Shown: positions 1 to 12,613, numbered from the stretch's first letter. The stretch: 64,000 nucleotides of DNA from Inia geoffrensis (GCA_036417435.1 CM070915.1:80787799-80851798), one strand, 5' to 3'. The notes: generated by a model from the sequence alone, not told the origin. Made by a program: numbers and translations.

Positions 1-214
1 CGAGTGAGGGTCATGGTTAGGATTCGGGTTAGGGTTAGGGTTAGGGAATGGAGAGGGATTAGGGGACAGGTTAGGGTACGACAACGCTTAAGCGTTAGCG
101 TACGTGTGAGGGCACTAGTTAGTGTTAATATACTGGTTAAACTTAGGGCACGGGTGAGGGTAAGGTGTTGGAAGAGGGTCACGTTCAGGGTTTGTGTTAG
201 GGTTAGTGTTAGGG
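1..214 (+). repeat. Diverged left edge of Domain I
   Basis: Bases 1-46 are the tail of one monomer and 47-214 are a full monomer related to the last monomer of the A and B blocks (shared GGGGACAGG head, TTAATATACTGG middle, GTCACGTTCAGGG tail). It differs from those copies at many positions, whereas the copies inside Domain I differ from one another at very few. This looks like the left boundary of the homogenised block. Confidence 0.6.
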
Positions 215-1210
215 AATGGGGAGGGATTAGGGTACAGTTTAGGTTATGACAACACTTAATGGGTCACGTACGTGTGAAGGCACGAGTTAGTGTTGGTATC
301 CTGGTTAAGATTAGGGCACGGGTGAAGGTAAGGCTTCGGCTGAGGCTCAGGTTTAGGGTTCGTGTTAGGGTTAGGGTTAGGGAATGGGGAGGTATTAGGG
401 TACAGTTTAGGGTACGACAACACTTAAGGCTTAGCGTACGTGTGAGGGCACTAGTTAGAGTTGGTGTACTGATTAAGATTAGGGCACGGGTGATGGTAAG
501 TTTTCTAGTGAGGGACACGATTAGGGATCGGGTTAGGGAATGGGGAGGTATTAGGGTACAGTTTAGGGTACGACAATGCTTAAGGTTTAGCGTACGTGTG
601 AGGGCACTAGTTAGTGTTGGTGTACTGATTAATATTAGGGCACGGGTGATGGTAAGTCTTCGAGTGAGGGACAGGATTAGGGATCAGGTTAGGGCTAGCG
701 TTAGGCAATTGGGAGGGATTAGGGTACAGTTTAGGGTAAGACAATGTTTAAGGGTTAACGTACGTGTGAGGGCACGAGGTAGTGTTCGTGTAGTGGTTAA
801 GATTAGGGCACGGATGAGGGAAACACCTCAGAAGATGGTCAGGTTTAGGGTTTGGGTTAGAGTTAGGGTTAGGGAATGGGGAGGGATTAGGGTACAGGAT
901 AGGGTAAGGAAAGTGTTTAGGATTAGCCTAGGTTGCAGGGCATGGGTTAGTGTTGGTGTCCTGGTTAAAATTAGGACACGGGTGAGGGTAAAGCTTCAGG
1001 CGAGTGTCAGGGTTAGGATTCGGGCTAGGGTTAGGGTTATGGAATGGAGAGGGATTAGGGGACAGGTTAGGGTACGAGAACGCTTAAGGGTTAGCGTAAG
1101 TGAGAGGGCACGAGTTAGTTTTAATATACTGGTTACAATTAGGGCACGGGTGAGGGTAAGGCCTCGGAAGAGGGTCACGTTCAGGGTTTGTGTTAGGGTT
1201 AGTGTTAGGG
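215..1210 (+). repeat. Domain I block A' (6 monomers, 996 bp)
   Basis: First A-type block. It starts with a monomer carrying CACGTACGTG and ends with the monomer pair shared with B7. It is 12 bp shorter than the other A blocks because two hexamers are missing from the TTAGGG run near position 535, just before the third monomer. Confidence 0.8.
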
Positions 1211-2050
1211 AATGGGGAGGGATTAGGGTACAGTTTAGGGTATGACAACACTTAATGGGTCACGTACGTGTGAGGGCACGAGTTTGTGTTGGTGTCCTGG
1301 TTAAGATTAGGACACGGGTGAGGGTAGAGCTTCAGGTGAGTGTCAGGGTTAGGATTCCGGTTAGGGTTAGGGTTAGGGAATGGAGAGGGATTAGGGGAAA
1401 GGTTAGGGTACGACAACGCTTAAGGGTTAGAGTACGTGTGAGTGCACGGTTCAGTGTTGCTGTGCTGGTTAAGATAAGCGCACGGGTGAGGGTAAGGCTT
1501 CGGGTGAGTGTCAGGGTTAGGATTCGAGTTAGGGTTAGGGTTAGGGAATGCGGAGGGATTAGCGTACAGTTTAGTGTACGACAACGCTTCAGGGTTAGCG
1601 TACGTGTGAGGGGACGAGTTAGTGTTGGTGTACTGGTTACGATTAAGGCACGGGTGTGGGTAAGGCTTCGGGTGATGGTCTGGGTTAGGGTTCGGGTTAG
1701 GGTTAGGGTTAGGGAATGGAGAGTGTTAAGGGTACAGGTTAGGGTACGACAACGGTTAAGGATTAGCATACGTTTGAGGGCACGAGTTAGTGTTGGGATC
1801 CTGTTTAAGATTAGGGCACGGGTGAGGGTAAGGCTTTGGGTGACAGTTAGTGTTAGGATTCGGGTTAGGGTTAGGGTTAGGGAATGGGGAGGAATTATGG
1901 TACATTTTAGGGTACGACAACGCTTAAGGTTTAGCGTACGTGTGAGGGCACTAGTTAGTGTTAGTGTACTGGTTACGATTAGGGCACGGGTGAGGGTAAG
2001 GCTTTGGAAGTGTGTCACGTTTATGGTTTGGGTTAGGGATAGTGTTAGGG
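1211..2050 (+). repeat. Domain I block B5 (5 monomers, 840 bp)
   Basis: B-type block with monomers starting at 1211, 1379, 1547, 1715 and 1883. Diagnostic sites are GGGGAAAGG in the second, AATGCGGAGG in the third, GAGAGTGTTAAGG in the fourth, and GGAATTATGG plus AAGTGTGTCACG in the fifth. It lacks the last two monomers of B7 and is followed directly by another B block, as expected for an in-register deletion. Confidence 0.8.
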
Positions 2051-3226
2051 AATGGGGAGGGATTAGGGTACAGTTTAGGGTATGACAACACTTAATGGGT
2101 CACGTACGTGTGAGGGCACGAGTTTGTGTTGGTGTCCTGGTTAAGATTAGGACACGGGTGAGGGTAGAGCTTCAGGTGAGTGTCAGGGTTAGGATTCCGG
2201 TTAGGGTTAGGGTTAGGGAATGGAGAGGGATTAGGGGAAAGGTTAGGGTACGACAACGCTTAAGGGTTAGAGTACGTGTGAGTGCACGGTTCAGTGTTGC
2301 TGTGCTGGTTAAGATAAGCGCACGGGTGAGGGTAAGGCTTCGGGTGAGTGTCAGGGTTAGGATTCGAGTTAGGGTTAGGGTTAGGGAATGCGGAGGGATT
2401 AGCGTACAGTTTAGTGTACGACAACGCTTCAGGGTTAGCGTACGTGTGAGGGGACGAGTTAGTGTTGGTGTACTGGTTACGATTAAGGCACGGGTGTGGG
2501 TAAGGCTTCGGGTGATGGTCTGGGTTAGGGTTCGGGTTAGGGTTAGGGTTAGGGAATGGAGAGTGTTAAGGGTACAGGTTAGGGTACGACAACGGTTAAG
2601 GATTAGCATACGTTTGAGGGCACGAGTTTGTGTTGGGATCCTGGTTAAGATTAGGGCACGGGTGAGGGTAAGGCTTTGGGTGACAGTTAGTGTTAGGATT
2701 CGGGTTAGGGTTAGGGTTAGGGAATGGGGAGGAATTATGGTACATTTTAGGGTACGACAACGCTTAAGGTTTAGCGTACGTGTGAGGGCACTAGTTAGTG
2801 TTAGTGTACTGGTTACGATTAGGGCACGGGTGAGGGTAAGGCTTTGGAAGTGTGTCACGTTTATGGTTTGGGTTAGGGATAGTGTTAGGGAATGGGGAGG
2901 GCTTAGGGTACAGGATAGGGTATGGAAAGTGTTTAGGATTAGCCTAGGTTGCAGGGCATGGGTTAGTGTTGGTGTCCTGGTTAAAATTAGGACACGGGTG
3001 AGGGTAAAGCTTCAGGCGAGTGTCAGGGTTAGGATTCGGGCTAGGGTTAGGGTTATGGAATGTAGAGGGATTAGGGGACAGGTTAGGGTACGAGAACGCT
3101 TAAGGGTTAGCGTAAGTGAGAGGGCACGAGTTAGTTTTAATATACTGGTTACAATTAGGGCACTGGTGAGGGTAAGGCCTCGGAAGAGGGTCACGTTCAG
3201 GGTTTGTGTTAGGGTTAGTGTTAGGG
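2051..3226 (+). repeat. Domain I block B7 (7 monomers, 1176 bp)
   Basis: Full B block: the five B monomers plus two end monomers (from 2891 and 3059) that are the same as the last two monomers of A. Compared with the B7 block at 5243 I see only a handful of substitutions. Confidence 0.8.
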
Positions 3227-4234
3227 AATGGGGAGGGATTAGGGTACAGTTTAGGGTATGACAACACTTAATGGGTCACGTACGTGTGAAGGCACGAGTT
3301 AGTGTTGGTATCCTGGTTAAGATTAGGGCACGGGTGAAGGTAAGGCTTCGGCTGAGGCTCAGGTTTAGGGTTCGTGTTAGGGTTAGGGTTAGGGAATGGA
3401 GAGGTATTAGGGTACAGTTTAGGGTACGACAACACTTAAGGCTTAGCGTACGTGTGAGGGCACTAGTTAGAGTTGGTGTACTGATTAAGATTAGGGCACG
3501 GGTGATGGTAAGTTTTCTAGTGAGGGACACGATTAGGGATCGGGTTAGGGTTAGGTTTAGGGAATGGGGAGGTATTAGGGTACAGTTTAGGGTACGACAA
3601 TGCTTAAGGTTTAGCGTACGTGTGAGGGCACTAGTTAGTGTTGGTGTACTGATTAATATTAGGGCACGGGTGATGGTAAGTCTTCGAGTGAGGGACAGGA
3701 TTAGGGATCAGGTTAGGGCTAGCGTTAGGCAATTGGGAGGGATTAGGGTACAGTTTAGGGTAATACAATGTTTAAGGGTTAACGTACGTGTGAGGGCACG
3801 AGGTAGTGTTCGTGTAGTGGTTAAGATTAGGGCACGGATGAGGGAAACGCCTCAGAAGATGGTCAGGTTTAGGGTTTGGGTTAGAGTTAGGGTTAGGGAA
3901 TGGGGAGGGATTAGGGTACAGGATAGGGTATGGAAAGTGTTTAGGATTAGCCTAGGTTGCAGGGCATGGGTTAGTGTTGGTGTCCTGGTTAAAATTAGGA
4001 CACGGGTGAGGGTAAAGCTTCAGGCGAGTGTCAGGGTTAGGATTCGGGCTAGGGTTAGGGTTATGGAATGGAGAGGGATTAGGGGACAGGTTAGGGTACG
4101 AGAACGCTTAAGGGTTAGCGTAAGTGAGAGGGCACGAGTTAGTTTTAATATACTGGTTACAATTAGGGCACGGGTGAGGGTAAGGCCTCGGAAGAGGGTC
4201 ACGTTCAGGGTTTGTGTTAGGGTTAGTGTTAGGG
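3227..4234 (+). repeat. Domain I block A (6 monomers, 1008 bp)
   Basis: Canonical A block. Its second and third monomers carry GGAGAGGTATTAGG and GGGGAGGTATTAGG, the fourth AATTGGGAGG, the fifth GGTATGGAAAGTG, and the sixth GGGGACAGG. The conceptual translation in the Val-Arg frame is identical over 332 codons to that of the next block. Confidence 0.8.
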
Positions 4235-5242
4235 AATGGGGAGGGATTAGGGTACAGTTTAGGGTATGACAACACTTAATGGGTCACGTACGTGTGAAGG
4301 CACGAGTTAGTGTTGGTATCCTGGTTAAGATTAGGGCACGGGTGAAGGTAAGGCTTCGGCTGAGGCTCAGGTTTAGGGTTCGTGTTAGGGTTAGGGTTAG
4401 GGAATGGAGAGGTATTAGGGTACAGTTTAGGGTACGACAACACTTAAGGCTTAGCGTACGTGTGAGGGCACTAGTTAGAGTTGGTGTACTGATTAAGATT
4501 AGGGCACGGGTGATGGTAAGTTTTCTAGTGAGGGACACGATTAGGGATCGGGTTAGGGTTAGGTTTAGGGAATGGGGAGGTATTAGGGTACAGTTTAGGG
4601 TACGACAATGCTTAAGGTTTAGCGTACGTGTGAGGGCACTAGTTAGTGTTGGTGTACTGATTAATATTAGGGCACGGGTGATGGTAAGTCTTCGAGTGAG
4701 GGACAGGATTAGGGATCAGGTTAGGGCTAGCGTTAGGCAATTGGGAGGGATTAGGGTACAGTTTAGGGTAATACAATGTTTAAGGGTTAACGTACGTGTG
4801 AGGGCACGAGGTAGTGTTCGTGTAGTGGTTAAGATTAGGGCACGGATGAGGGAAACGCCTCAGAAGATGGTCAGGTTTAGGGTTTGGGTTAGAGTTAGGG
4901 TTAGGGAATGGGGAGGGATTAGGGTACAGGATAGGGTATGGAAAGTGTTTAGGATTAGCCTAGGTTGCAGGGCATGGGTTAGTGTTGGTGTCCTGGTTAA
5001 AATTAGGACACGGGTGAGGGTAAAGCTTCAGGCGAGTGTCAGGGTTAGGATTCGGGCTAGGGTTAGGGTTATGGAATGGAGAGGGATTAGGGGACAGGTT
5101 AGGGTACGAGAACGCTTAAGGGTTAGCGTAAGTGAGAGGGCACGAGTTAGTTTTAATATACTGGTTACAATTAGGGCACGGGTGAGGGTAAGGCCTCGGA
5201 AGAGGGTCACGTTCAGGGTTTGTGTTAGGGTTAGTGTTAGGG
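4235..5242 (+). repeat. Domain I block A (6 monomers, 1008 bp), tandem copy
   Basis: Direct tandem copy of the block at 3227-4234. The two look essentially identical by eye, which indicates a very recent duplication or active homogenisation. Confidence 0.8.
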
Positions 5243-6418
5243 AATGGGGAGGGATTAGGGTACAGTTTAGGGTATGACAACACTTAATGGGTCACGTACG
5301 TGTGAGGGCACGAGTTTGTGTTGGTGTCCTGGTTAAGATTAGGACACGGGTGAGGGTAGAGCTTCAGGTGAGTGTCAGGGTTAGGATTCCGGTTAGGGTT
5401 AGGGTTAGGGAATGGAGAGGGATTAGGGGAAAGGTTAGGGTACGACAACGCTTAAGGGTTAGAGTACGTGTGAGTGCACGGTTCAGTGTTGCTGTGCTGG
5501 TTAAGATAAGCGCACGGGTGAGGGTAAGGCTTCGGGTGAGTGTCAGGGTTAGGATTCGAGTTAGGGTTAGGGTTAGGGAATGCGGAGGGATTAGCGTACA
5601 GTTTAGTGTACGACAACGCTTCAGGGTTAGCGTACGTGTGAGGGGACGAGTTAGTGTTGGTGTACTGGTTACGATTAAGGCACGGGTGTGGGTAAGGCTT
5701 CGGGTGATGGTCTGGGTTAGGGTTCGGGTTAGGGTTAGGGTTAGGGAATGGAGAGTGTTTAGGGTACAGGTTAGGGTACGACAACGGTTAAGGATTAGCA
5801 TACGTTTGAGGGCACGAGTTAGTGTTGGGATCCTGGTTAAGATTAGGGCACGGGTGAGGGTAAGGCTTTGGGTGACAGTTAGTGTTAGGATTCGGGTTAG
5901 GGTTAGGGTTAGGGAATGGGGAGGAATTATGGTACATTTTAGGGTACGACAACGCTTAAGGTTTAGCGTACGTGTGAGGGCACTAGTTAGTGTTAGTGTA
6001 CTGGTTACGATTAGGGCACGGGTGAGGGTAAGGCTTTGGAAGTGTGTCACGTTTATGGTTCGGGTTAGGGATAGTGTTAGGGAATGGGGAGGGCTTAGGG
6101 TACAGGATAGGGTATGGAAAGTGTTTAGGATTAGCCTAGGTTGCAGGGCATGGGTTAGTGTTGGTGTCCTGGTTAAAATTAGGACACGGGTGAGGGTAAA
6201 GCTTCAGGCGAGTGTCAGGGTTAGGATTCGGGCTAGGGTTAGGGTTATGGAATGGAGAGGGATTAGGGGACAGGTTAGGGTACGAGAACGCTTAAGGGTT
6301 AGCGTAAGTGAGAGGGCACGAGTTAGTTTTAATATATTGGTTACAATTAGGGCACGGGTGAGGGTAAGGCCTCGGAAGAGGGTCACGTTCAGGGTTTGTG
6401 TTAGGGTTAGTGTTAGGG
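5243..6418 (+). repeat. Domain I block B7 (7 monomers, 1176 bp)
   Basis: Second full B block, following an A block. It differs from the block at 2051 at about half a dozen codons of the Val-Arg frame. Confidence 0.8.
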
Positions 6419-7426
6419 AATGGGGAGGGATTAGGGTACAGTTTAGGGTATGACAACACTTAATGGGTCACGTACGTGTGAAGGCACGAGTTAGTGTTGG
6501 TATCCTGGTTAATATTAGGGCACGGGTGAAGGTAAGGCTTCGGCTGAGGCTCAGGTTTAGGGTTCGTGTTAGGGTTAGGGTTAGGGAATGGGGAGGTATT
6601 AGGGTACAGTTTAGGGTACGACAACACTTAAGGCTTAGCGTACGTGTGAGGGCACTAGTTAGAGTTGGTGTACTGATTAAGATTAGGGCACGGGTGATGG
6701 TAAGTTTTCTAGTGAGGGACACGATTAGGGATCGGGTTAGGGTTAGGTTTAGGGAATGGGGAGGTATTAGGGTACAGTTTAGGGTACGACAATGCTTAAG
6801 GTTTAGCGTATGTGTGAGGGCACTAGTTAGTGTTGGTGTACTGATTAATATTAGGGCACGGGTGATGGTAAGTCTTCGAGTGAGGGACAGGATTAGGGAT
6901 CAGGTTAGGGCTAGCGTTAGGCAATTGGGAGGGATTAGGGTACAGTTTAGGGTAAGACAATGTTTAAGGGTTAACGTACGTGTGAGGGCACGAGGTAGTG
7001 TTCGTGTAGTGGTTAAGATTAGGGCACGGATGAGGGAAACGCCTCAGAAGATGGTCAGGTTTAGGGTTTGGGTTAGAGTTAGGGTTAGGGAATGGGGAGG
7101 GATTAGGGTACAGGATAGGGTATGGAAAGTGTTTAGGATTAGCCTAGGTTGCAGGGCATGGGTTAGTGTTGGTGTCCTGGTTAAAATTAGGACACGGGTG
7201 AGGGTAAAGCTTCAGGCGAGTGTCAGGGTTAGGATTCGGGCTAGGGTTAGGGTTATGGAATGGAGAGGGATTAGGGGACAGGTTAGGGTACGAGAACACT
7301 TAAGGGTTAGCGTAAGTGAGAGGGCACGAGTTAGTTTTAATATACTGGTTACAATTAGGGCACGGGTGAGGGTAAGGCCTCGGAAGAGGGTCACGTTCAG
7401 GGTTTGTGTTAGGGTTAGTGTTAGGG
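6419..7426 (+). repeat. Domain I block A (6 monomers, 1008 bp)
   Basis: Third full-length A block. It shares with A' the unmutated GGTAAGACAATG in the fourth monomer (GGTAATACAATG in the two middle A blocks), so it is closer to A' at that site. Confidence 0.8.
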
Positions 7427-8098
7427 AATGGGGAGGGATTAGGGTACAGTTTAGGGTATGACAACACTTAATGGGTCACGTACGTGTGAGGGCACGAGTT
7501 TGTGTTGGTGTCCTGGTTAAGATTAGGACACGGGTGAGGGTAGAGCTTCAGGTGAGTGTCAGGGTTAGGATTCCGGTTAGGGTTAGGGTTAGGGAATGGA
7601 GAGGGATTAGGGGAAAGGTTAGGGTACGACAACGCTTAAGGGTTAGAGTACGTGTGAGTGCACGGTTCAGTGTTGCTGTGCTGGTTAAGATAAGCGCACG
7701 GGTGAGGGTAAGGCTTCGGGTGAGTGTCAGGGTTAGGATTCGAGTTAGGGTTAGGGTTAGGGAATGCGGAGGGATTAGCGTACAGTTTAGTGTACGACAA
7801 CGCTTCAGGGTTAGCGTACGTGTGAGGGGACGAGTTAGTGTTGGTGTACTGGTTACGATTAAGGCACGGGTGTGGGTAAGGCTTCGGGTGATGGTCTGGG
7901 TTAGGGTTCGGGTTAGGGTTAGGGTTAGGGAATGGAGAGTGTTTAGGGTACAGGTTAGGGTACGACAACGGTTAAGGATTAGCATACGTTTGAGGGCACG
8001 AGTTAGTGTTGGGATCCTGGTTAAGATTAGGGCACGGGTGAGGGTAAGGCTTTGGGTGACAGTTAGTGTTAGGATTCGGGTTAGGGTTAGGGTTAGGG
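7427..8098 (+). repeat. Domain I terminal B block (4 monomers, 672 bp)
   Basis: Only the first four B monomers remain. At 8099 the sequence changes to Domain II monomers (GTTTCGGGTGAGGGACAGGG tail, then GGGATATATT, then GGGGATTGATTAG), so this is the right boundary of Domain I. The switch falls on a TTAGGG run. Confidence 0.7.
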
Positions 8099-8434
8099 AA
8101 TGGGGAGGGATTAGGGTACAGTTTAGTGTACGACAACGCTTAAGGGTTAGCGTACGTGTGAGGACACGAGTTAGTGTTGGTATTCTGGTTAAGATTAGGG
8201 CACGCGCGAGTGTAAGGTTTCGGGTGAGGGACAGGGATAGAATTTGGGTTAGGGGTAGGGTTAGAGAATGGGGATATATTAAGGCACAGTTTAGGGTACG
8301 ACAACGCTGAAGGTTTAGCATACGTGTGAGGTCACTAGTTAGTGTTAGTGTACTGGTTACGATTAGGGCACGGGTGAGGGTAAGTCCTCGGAAGAGGGTC
8401 AGGTTAAGGGTTTGGGTTAGGGTTAGGGTTAGAG

Positions 8435-9442
8435 AATGGGGATTGATTAGGGTACAGGTTCGCGTACGGCAATGGTTTAGGGTTAGCCTACGCTAGAGGG
8501 CATGGGCTAGTGTTGATGTATTGTTTAAAATCAGGACACGGGTGAGGGTAAAGTTTCGGGTGAGTGTCAGGGTTAGGTTTCAGTTTAGGTTTAGGGCTAG
8601 GGAATGGAGAGGGATTAGGGTACAGGTTAGGGTACGACAATGCTTAAGGGTTAGTGTAAGTGTGAGGGCACGAGTTAGTGTTGGTGTCCCGGTTAATACA
8701 AGGGCACCGATGAGGGTAAGGCCTCGGAGAAGGGTCACGTTCAGGGTTTCGGTTAGGGTTAGGGTTAGGGAATGGGGAGGGATTAGGGTACAGGATAGGG
8801 TACGACAACGCTTAAGGGTTAGTGTACGTTTGAGGGCAGGTTTTAGTGTTTGTGTACTGGTTAAGATTAGGGGATGGGTTAGGGTAGGGCATCAGAAGAG
8901 GGTCAGGCTTAGGGATCGGGTTAGGGTTAAGGTTAGGGAATGGAGAGGGATTAGGGTACAGCTTAGGGTACGAAAGTGCTTAAGGGTTAGGGTCTGTGTG
9001 AGGGCAAGAGTTAGTGTTAGTGTCCTGGTTAAGTTTAGGGCACGGGTGAGGGTAAGGCTTCAGGTGAGGGTCAGGGTTTGGATTCGGGTTAGGGTTAGGG
9101 TTATGGAATGGGGAGGGATTAGGGTACAGTTTACGGTACGACAAGGCTTAAGGGTTAGCGTACGTGTGAGGGCACGAGTTAGTGTTGGTGTCCTGGTTAA
9201 GATTAGGGCACGGGTGAGGGTAAGGTTTCGGGTGAGGGTCAGGGATTGAATTCGGGTTAGGGTTAGTGTTAGGGAATGGGGAGATACTAGGGCACAGTTT
9301 AGGGTACGACAACGCTTAAGGTTTAGCGTACATGTGAGGTCACTAGTTAGTGTTAGTGTACTGGTGACGATTAGGGCATGGGTGAGGGTAAGGCCTCGGA
9401 GGAAGGTCACGTTAAGGGTTAGGGTTAGGGTTAGGTTTAGGG
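8435..9442 (+). repeat. Domain II unit a-c-d-f-g-h (6 monomers)
   Basis: Monomers start at 8435, 8603, 8771, 8939, 9107 and 9275. The order is that of the Domain IV unit without b and e. This is the most complete early version of the later 8-monomer order in this domain. Confidence 0.6.
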
Positions 9443-9944
9443 AATGGGGATTTATTAGGGAACAGGTAAGGGTACGGCAACGACTTAGGGTTAGCCTACG
9501 TTAGAGGGCATGGGTTAGTGTTGATGTACTTGTTAAAATTAGGAGACGGGTGAGGGTAAAGTTTCGGGTGAGTGTCATGGTTAGGTTTCAGGTTAGGGTT
9601 AGGGTTAGGGAATGGAGAGGGATTAGGGTACAGGTTAGGGTACCGCTGCGGTTTAGTGTTAGCGTACGTGTGATGGCACGAGTTAGTGTTGGTGTCTTGG
9701 TTAAGATTAGGGCACGGGTGAGGGTAAGGCTTAGTGAGGGTCAGGGTTAGGATTCCGGTTAGGGTTAGGGTTAGGGAATTGAGAGTGATTAGGGTAGAGT
9801 TTAGTGTACGGCAACGCTTAAGGTTTAGCATACGTGTGAGGTAACTAGTTAGTGTTAGTGTACTGGTTACAGTTAAGGCACGGGTGAGGGCAAGTCTTCC
9901 TAAGAGGGTCACGTTAAGGGTTTGGGTTAGGGTTAGGGTTAGGG
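9443..9944 (+). repeat. Domain II trimer a-b-h
   Basis: Three monomers starting at 9443, 9611 and 9777. The b monomer has a small deletion near 9731, so the trimer is 502 rather than 504 bp. Confidence 0.6.
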
Positions 9945-9989
9945 AATGGGGATTGATTAGGGTACAGGTTAGGGTACGGAAATGGTTTA

Positions 9990-10553
9990 GGTTTAGCCTA
10001 CGTTAGAGGGCATGGGCTCGTGTTGATGTACTGGTTAAAATTAAGACAGGGGTGAGGGTAAAGTTTAGGGGGAGTGTCAGTGTTAGGTTTCAGGTTAGGG
10101 TTAGGGTTAGGGAATGGAGAGGGAGTAGGGTAAAGCTTAGGGTACGGCTCCGGTTTAGGGTTAGCGTACGTGTGAGGGCACGAGTTAGTGTTGGTGTCCT
10201 CGTTAAGATTAGCGCACGGGTGAGGGTAAGGCTTCGGGTGAGGGTCAGGGTTAGAATTCGGGTTAGGGTTAGGGTTAGGGAATGGAGAGGGATTAGGGTA
10301 CAGGTTAGGGTACGACAATGCTTAAGGGTTAGCGTAAGTGTGAGGGCACGAGCTAGTGTTGGTGTCCTGGTTAAGACAAGGGCAACGATGAGGGTAAGGC
10401 CTCGGAAAAGGGTCACGATCATGGTTTCGGTTAGGGTTAGGGTTAGGGAATGGGGAGGGATTAAGGTACAGCTTAGGGTATGACAGTGCTTAAGGGTTAG
10501 CGTTCGTGTGAGGGCAAGAGTTAGTGTTAGTGTCCTGGTTAAGATTAGGGCAC
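9990..10553 (+). repeat. Domain II duplicated segment, copy 1
   Basis: Shares rare variants with 11334-11897: CATGGGCTCGTGTTGATG, AAAGTTTAGGGGGAGTG, GGCTCCGGTTTAGGG and GGCAAGAGTTAG. The offset is 1344 bp (8 monomers), slipping to 1343 after a 1-bp deletion in the second copy. Confidence 0.6.
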
Positions 10554-11333
10554 GGGTGAGGGTAAGGCTTCAGAAGAGGGTCAGGGTTAGGATTCGGGTT
10601 AGGGTTAGTGTTAAGTAATGGGGAGGGATTAGGGTACAGTTTAGGGAACGACAACACTTAAGGGTTAGCGTACGTATGAGGGCACGAGTTAGTGTTGGTG
10701 TCCTGGTTAAGATTAGGGCACGGGTGAGGGTAAGGTTTCGGGTGAGGGTCAGGGATAGGATTCGGGTTAGGGTTAGGGTTAGGGAATGGGTAGATATTAG
10801 GGCACAGTTTTGGGTACGACAACGCTTAAGGTTTAGCGTACGTGTGAGGACACGAGTTAGTGTTGGTGTCCTGGTTAAGATTAGGGCACGGGTGAGGGTA
10901 AGGCTTCGGGTGAGGGTCAGGGTTAGGATTCGGGTTAGGGTTAGGGTTAGGGAATGGAGAGGGATTAGGGTACAGGTTAGGGTACGACAATGCTTAAGGG
11001 TTAGCGTACGTATTAGGGCACGAGTTAGTGTTGGTGTCCTGGTTAAGATTAGGGCACGGGTGAGGGTAAGGCTTCGGGTGAGGGTCAGGGTTAGGATTCC
11101 GGTTAGGGTTAGGGTTAGGGAATTGGGAGTGATTAGGGTAGAGTTTAGGGTACGACAGCGCTTAAGGTTTAGCATACGTGTTAGGTCAGTAGTTAGTGTT
11201 AGTGAACTGCTTACGATTAGGGCACGGGTGAGGGTAAGTCCTCGGAAGAGGGTCATGTTAAGGGTTTGAGTTAGGGTTAAGGTTAGGGAATGGGGAGGGA
11301 TTAGGGTACAGGATAGTGTACGGCAATGGTTTA

Positions 11334-11897
11334 GGTTTAGCCTACGTTAGAGGGCATGGGCTCGTGTTGATGTACTGGTTAAAATTAGGACACGGGTGAG
11401 GGTAAAGTTTAGGGGGAGTGTCAGTGTTAAGTTTCAGGTTAGGGTTAGGGTTAGGGAATGGAGAGGGTGTAGGGTTCAGGTAGGGTACGGCTCCGGTTTA
11501 GGGTTAGCGTATGTGTGAGGGCGCGAGTTAGTGTTGGTGTCCTCGTTAAGATTAGCGCACGGGTGAGGGTAAGGTTTCGGGTGAGGGTCAGGGTTAGAAT
11601 TCGGGTTAGGGTTAGGGTTAGGGAATGGAGAGGGATTAGGGTACAGGTTAGGGTACGACAATGCTTAAGGGTTAGCGTAAGTGTGAGGGCACGAGCTAAA
11701 GTTGGTTTCCTGGTTAAGACAAGGGAACCGATGAGGGTAAGGCCTCGCAAAAGGGTCACGTTCATGGTTTCGGTTAGGGTTAGGGTTAGGGAATGGGGAG
11801 GGATTAAGGTACAGCTTAGGGTATGACAGTGCTTAAGGGTTAGCGTTCGTGTGAGGGCAAGAGTTAGTGTTAGTGTCCTGGTTAAGATTAGGGAACG
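11334..11897 (+). repeat. Domain II duplicated segment, copy 2
   Basis: Second copy of the segment at 9990-10553, exactly eight monomers downstream. It has more private substitutions (GAGAGGGTGTAGGG and GAGCTAAAGTTGG, for example), so the duplication is older than those in Domain IV. Confidence 0.6.
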
Positions 11898-12109
11898 GGT
11901 GAGGGTCAGGGATAGGATTCGGGTTAGGGTTAGGGTTATGGAATGGGGAGGGATTAGGGTACAGTTTAGGGTACGACAACGGTTAAGGTTTAGCGTACCT
12001 GTGAGGTCACTACTTAGTGTTAGTGTACTGGTTACGATTAGGGCACGGGTGAGGGTAAGCCCTCGGAAGAGGTTCACGTTAAGAGTTTGTGTTCGGATTA
12101 GGGTTTGGG

Positions 12110-12613
12110 AATGGGGATTGATTAGGGTACAGGTTAGAGTACGGCAGTGGTTTAGGGTTAGCCTACGTTAGAGGGCATGGGCTAGTGTTGATGTAGTGGT
12201 TAAAATTTAGACACGGGTGAGGGTAAAGTTTCGGGTGAGTGTCATGGTTAGGTTTCAGGTTAGGGTTAGGGTTAGGGAATGGAGAGGGATTAGGGTACAG
12301 GTTAGGGTACCGCTGCGGTTTAGTGTTAGCGTACGTGTGAGGGAATGAGTTAGTGTTGGTGTCTTGGTTAAGATTAGTGCACGGGTGAGGGTAAGGCTTC
12401 GGGTGAGGGTCAGGGTTAGGATTTGGGTTAGGGTTAGGGTTAGGGAATGAGGAGGGATTAGGGTACAGTTTAGCGTACAACAACGCTTAAGGTTTAGCAT
12501 ACGTGTGAGGTCACTAGTTAGTGTTAGTGTACTGGTTACGATTAGGTCACGGGTGAGGGTAAGTCCTCGGAAGAGGGTCACGTTAAGGGTTTGGGTTAGG
12601 GTTAGGGTTAGGG
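12110..12613 (+). repeat. Domain II trimer a-b-h
   Basis: Monomers start at 12110, 12278 and 12446. The length is exactly 504 bp and the next a monomer begins at 12614. Confidence 0.6.
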
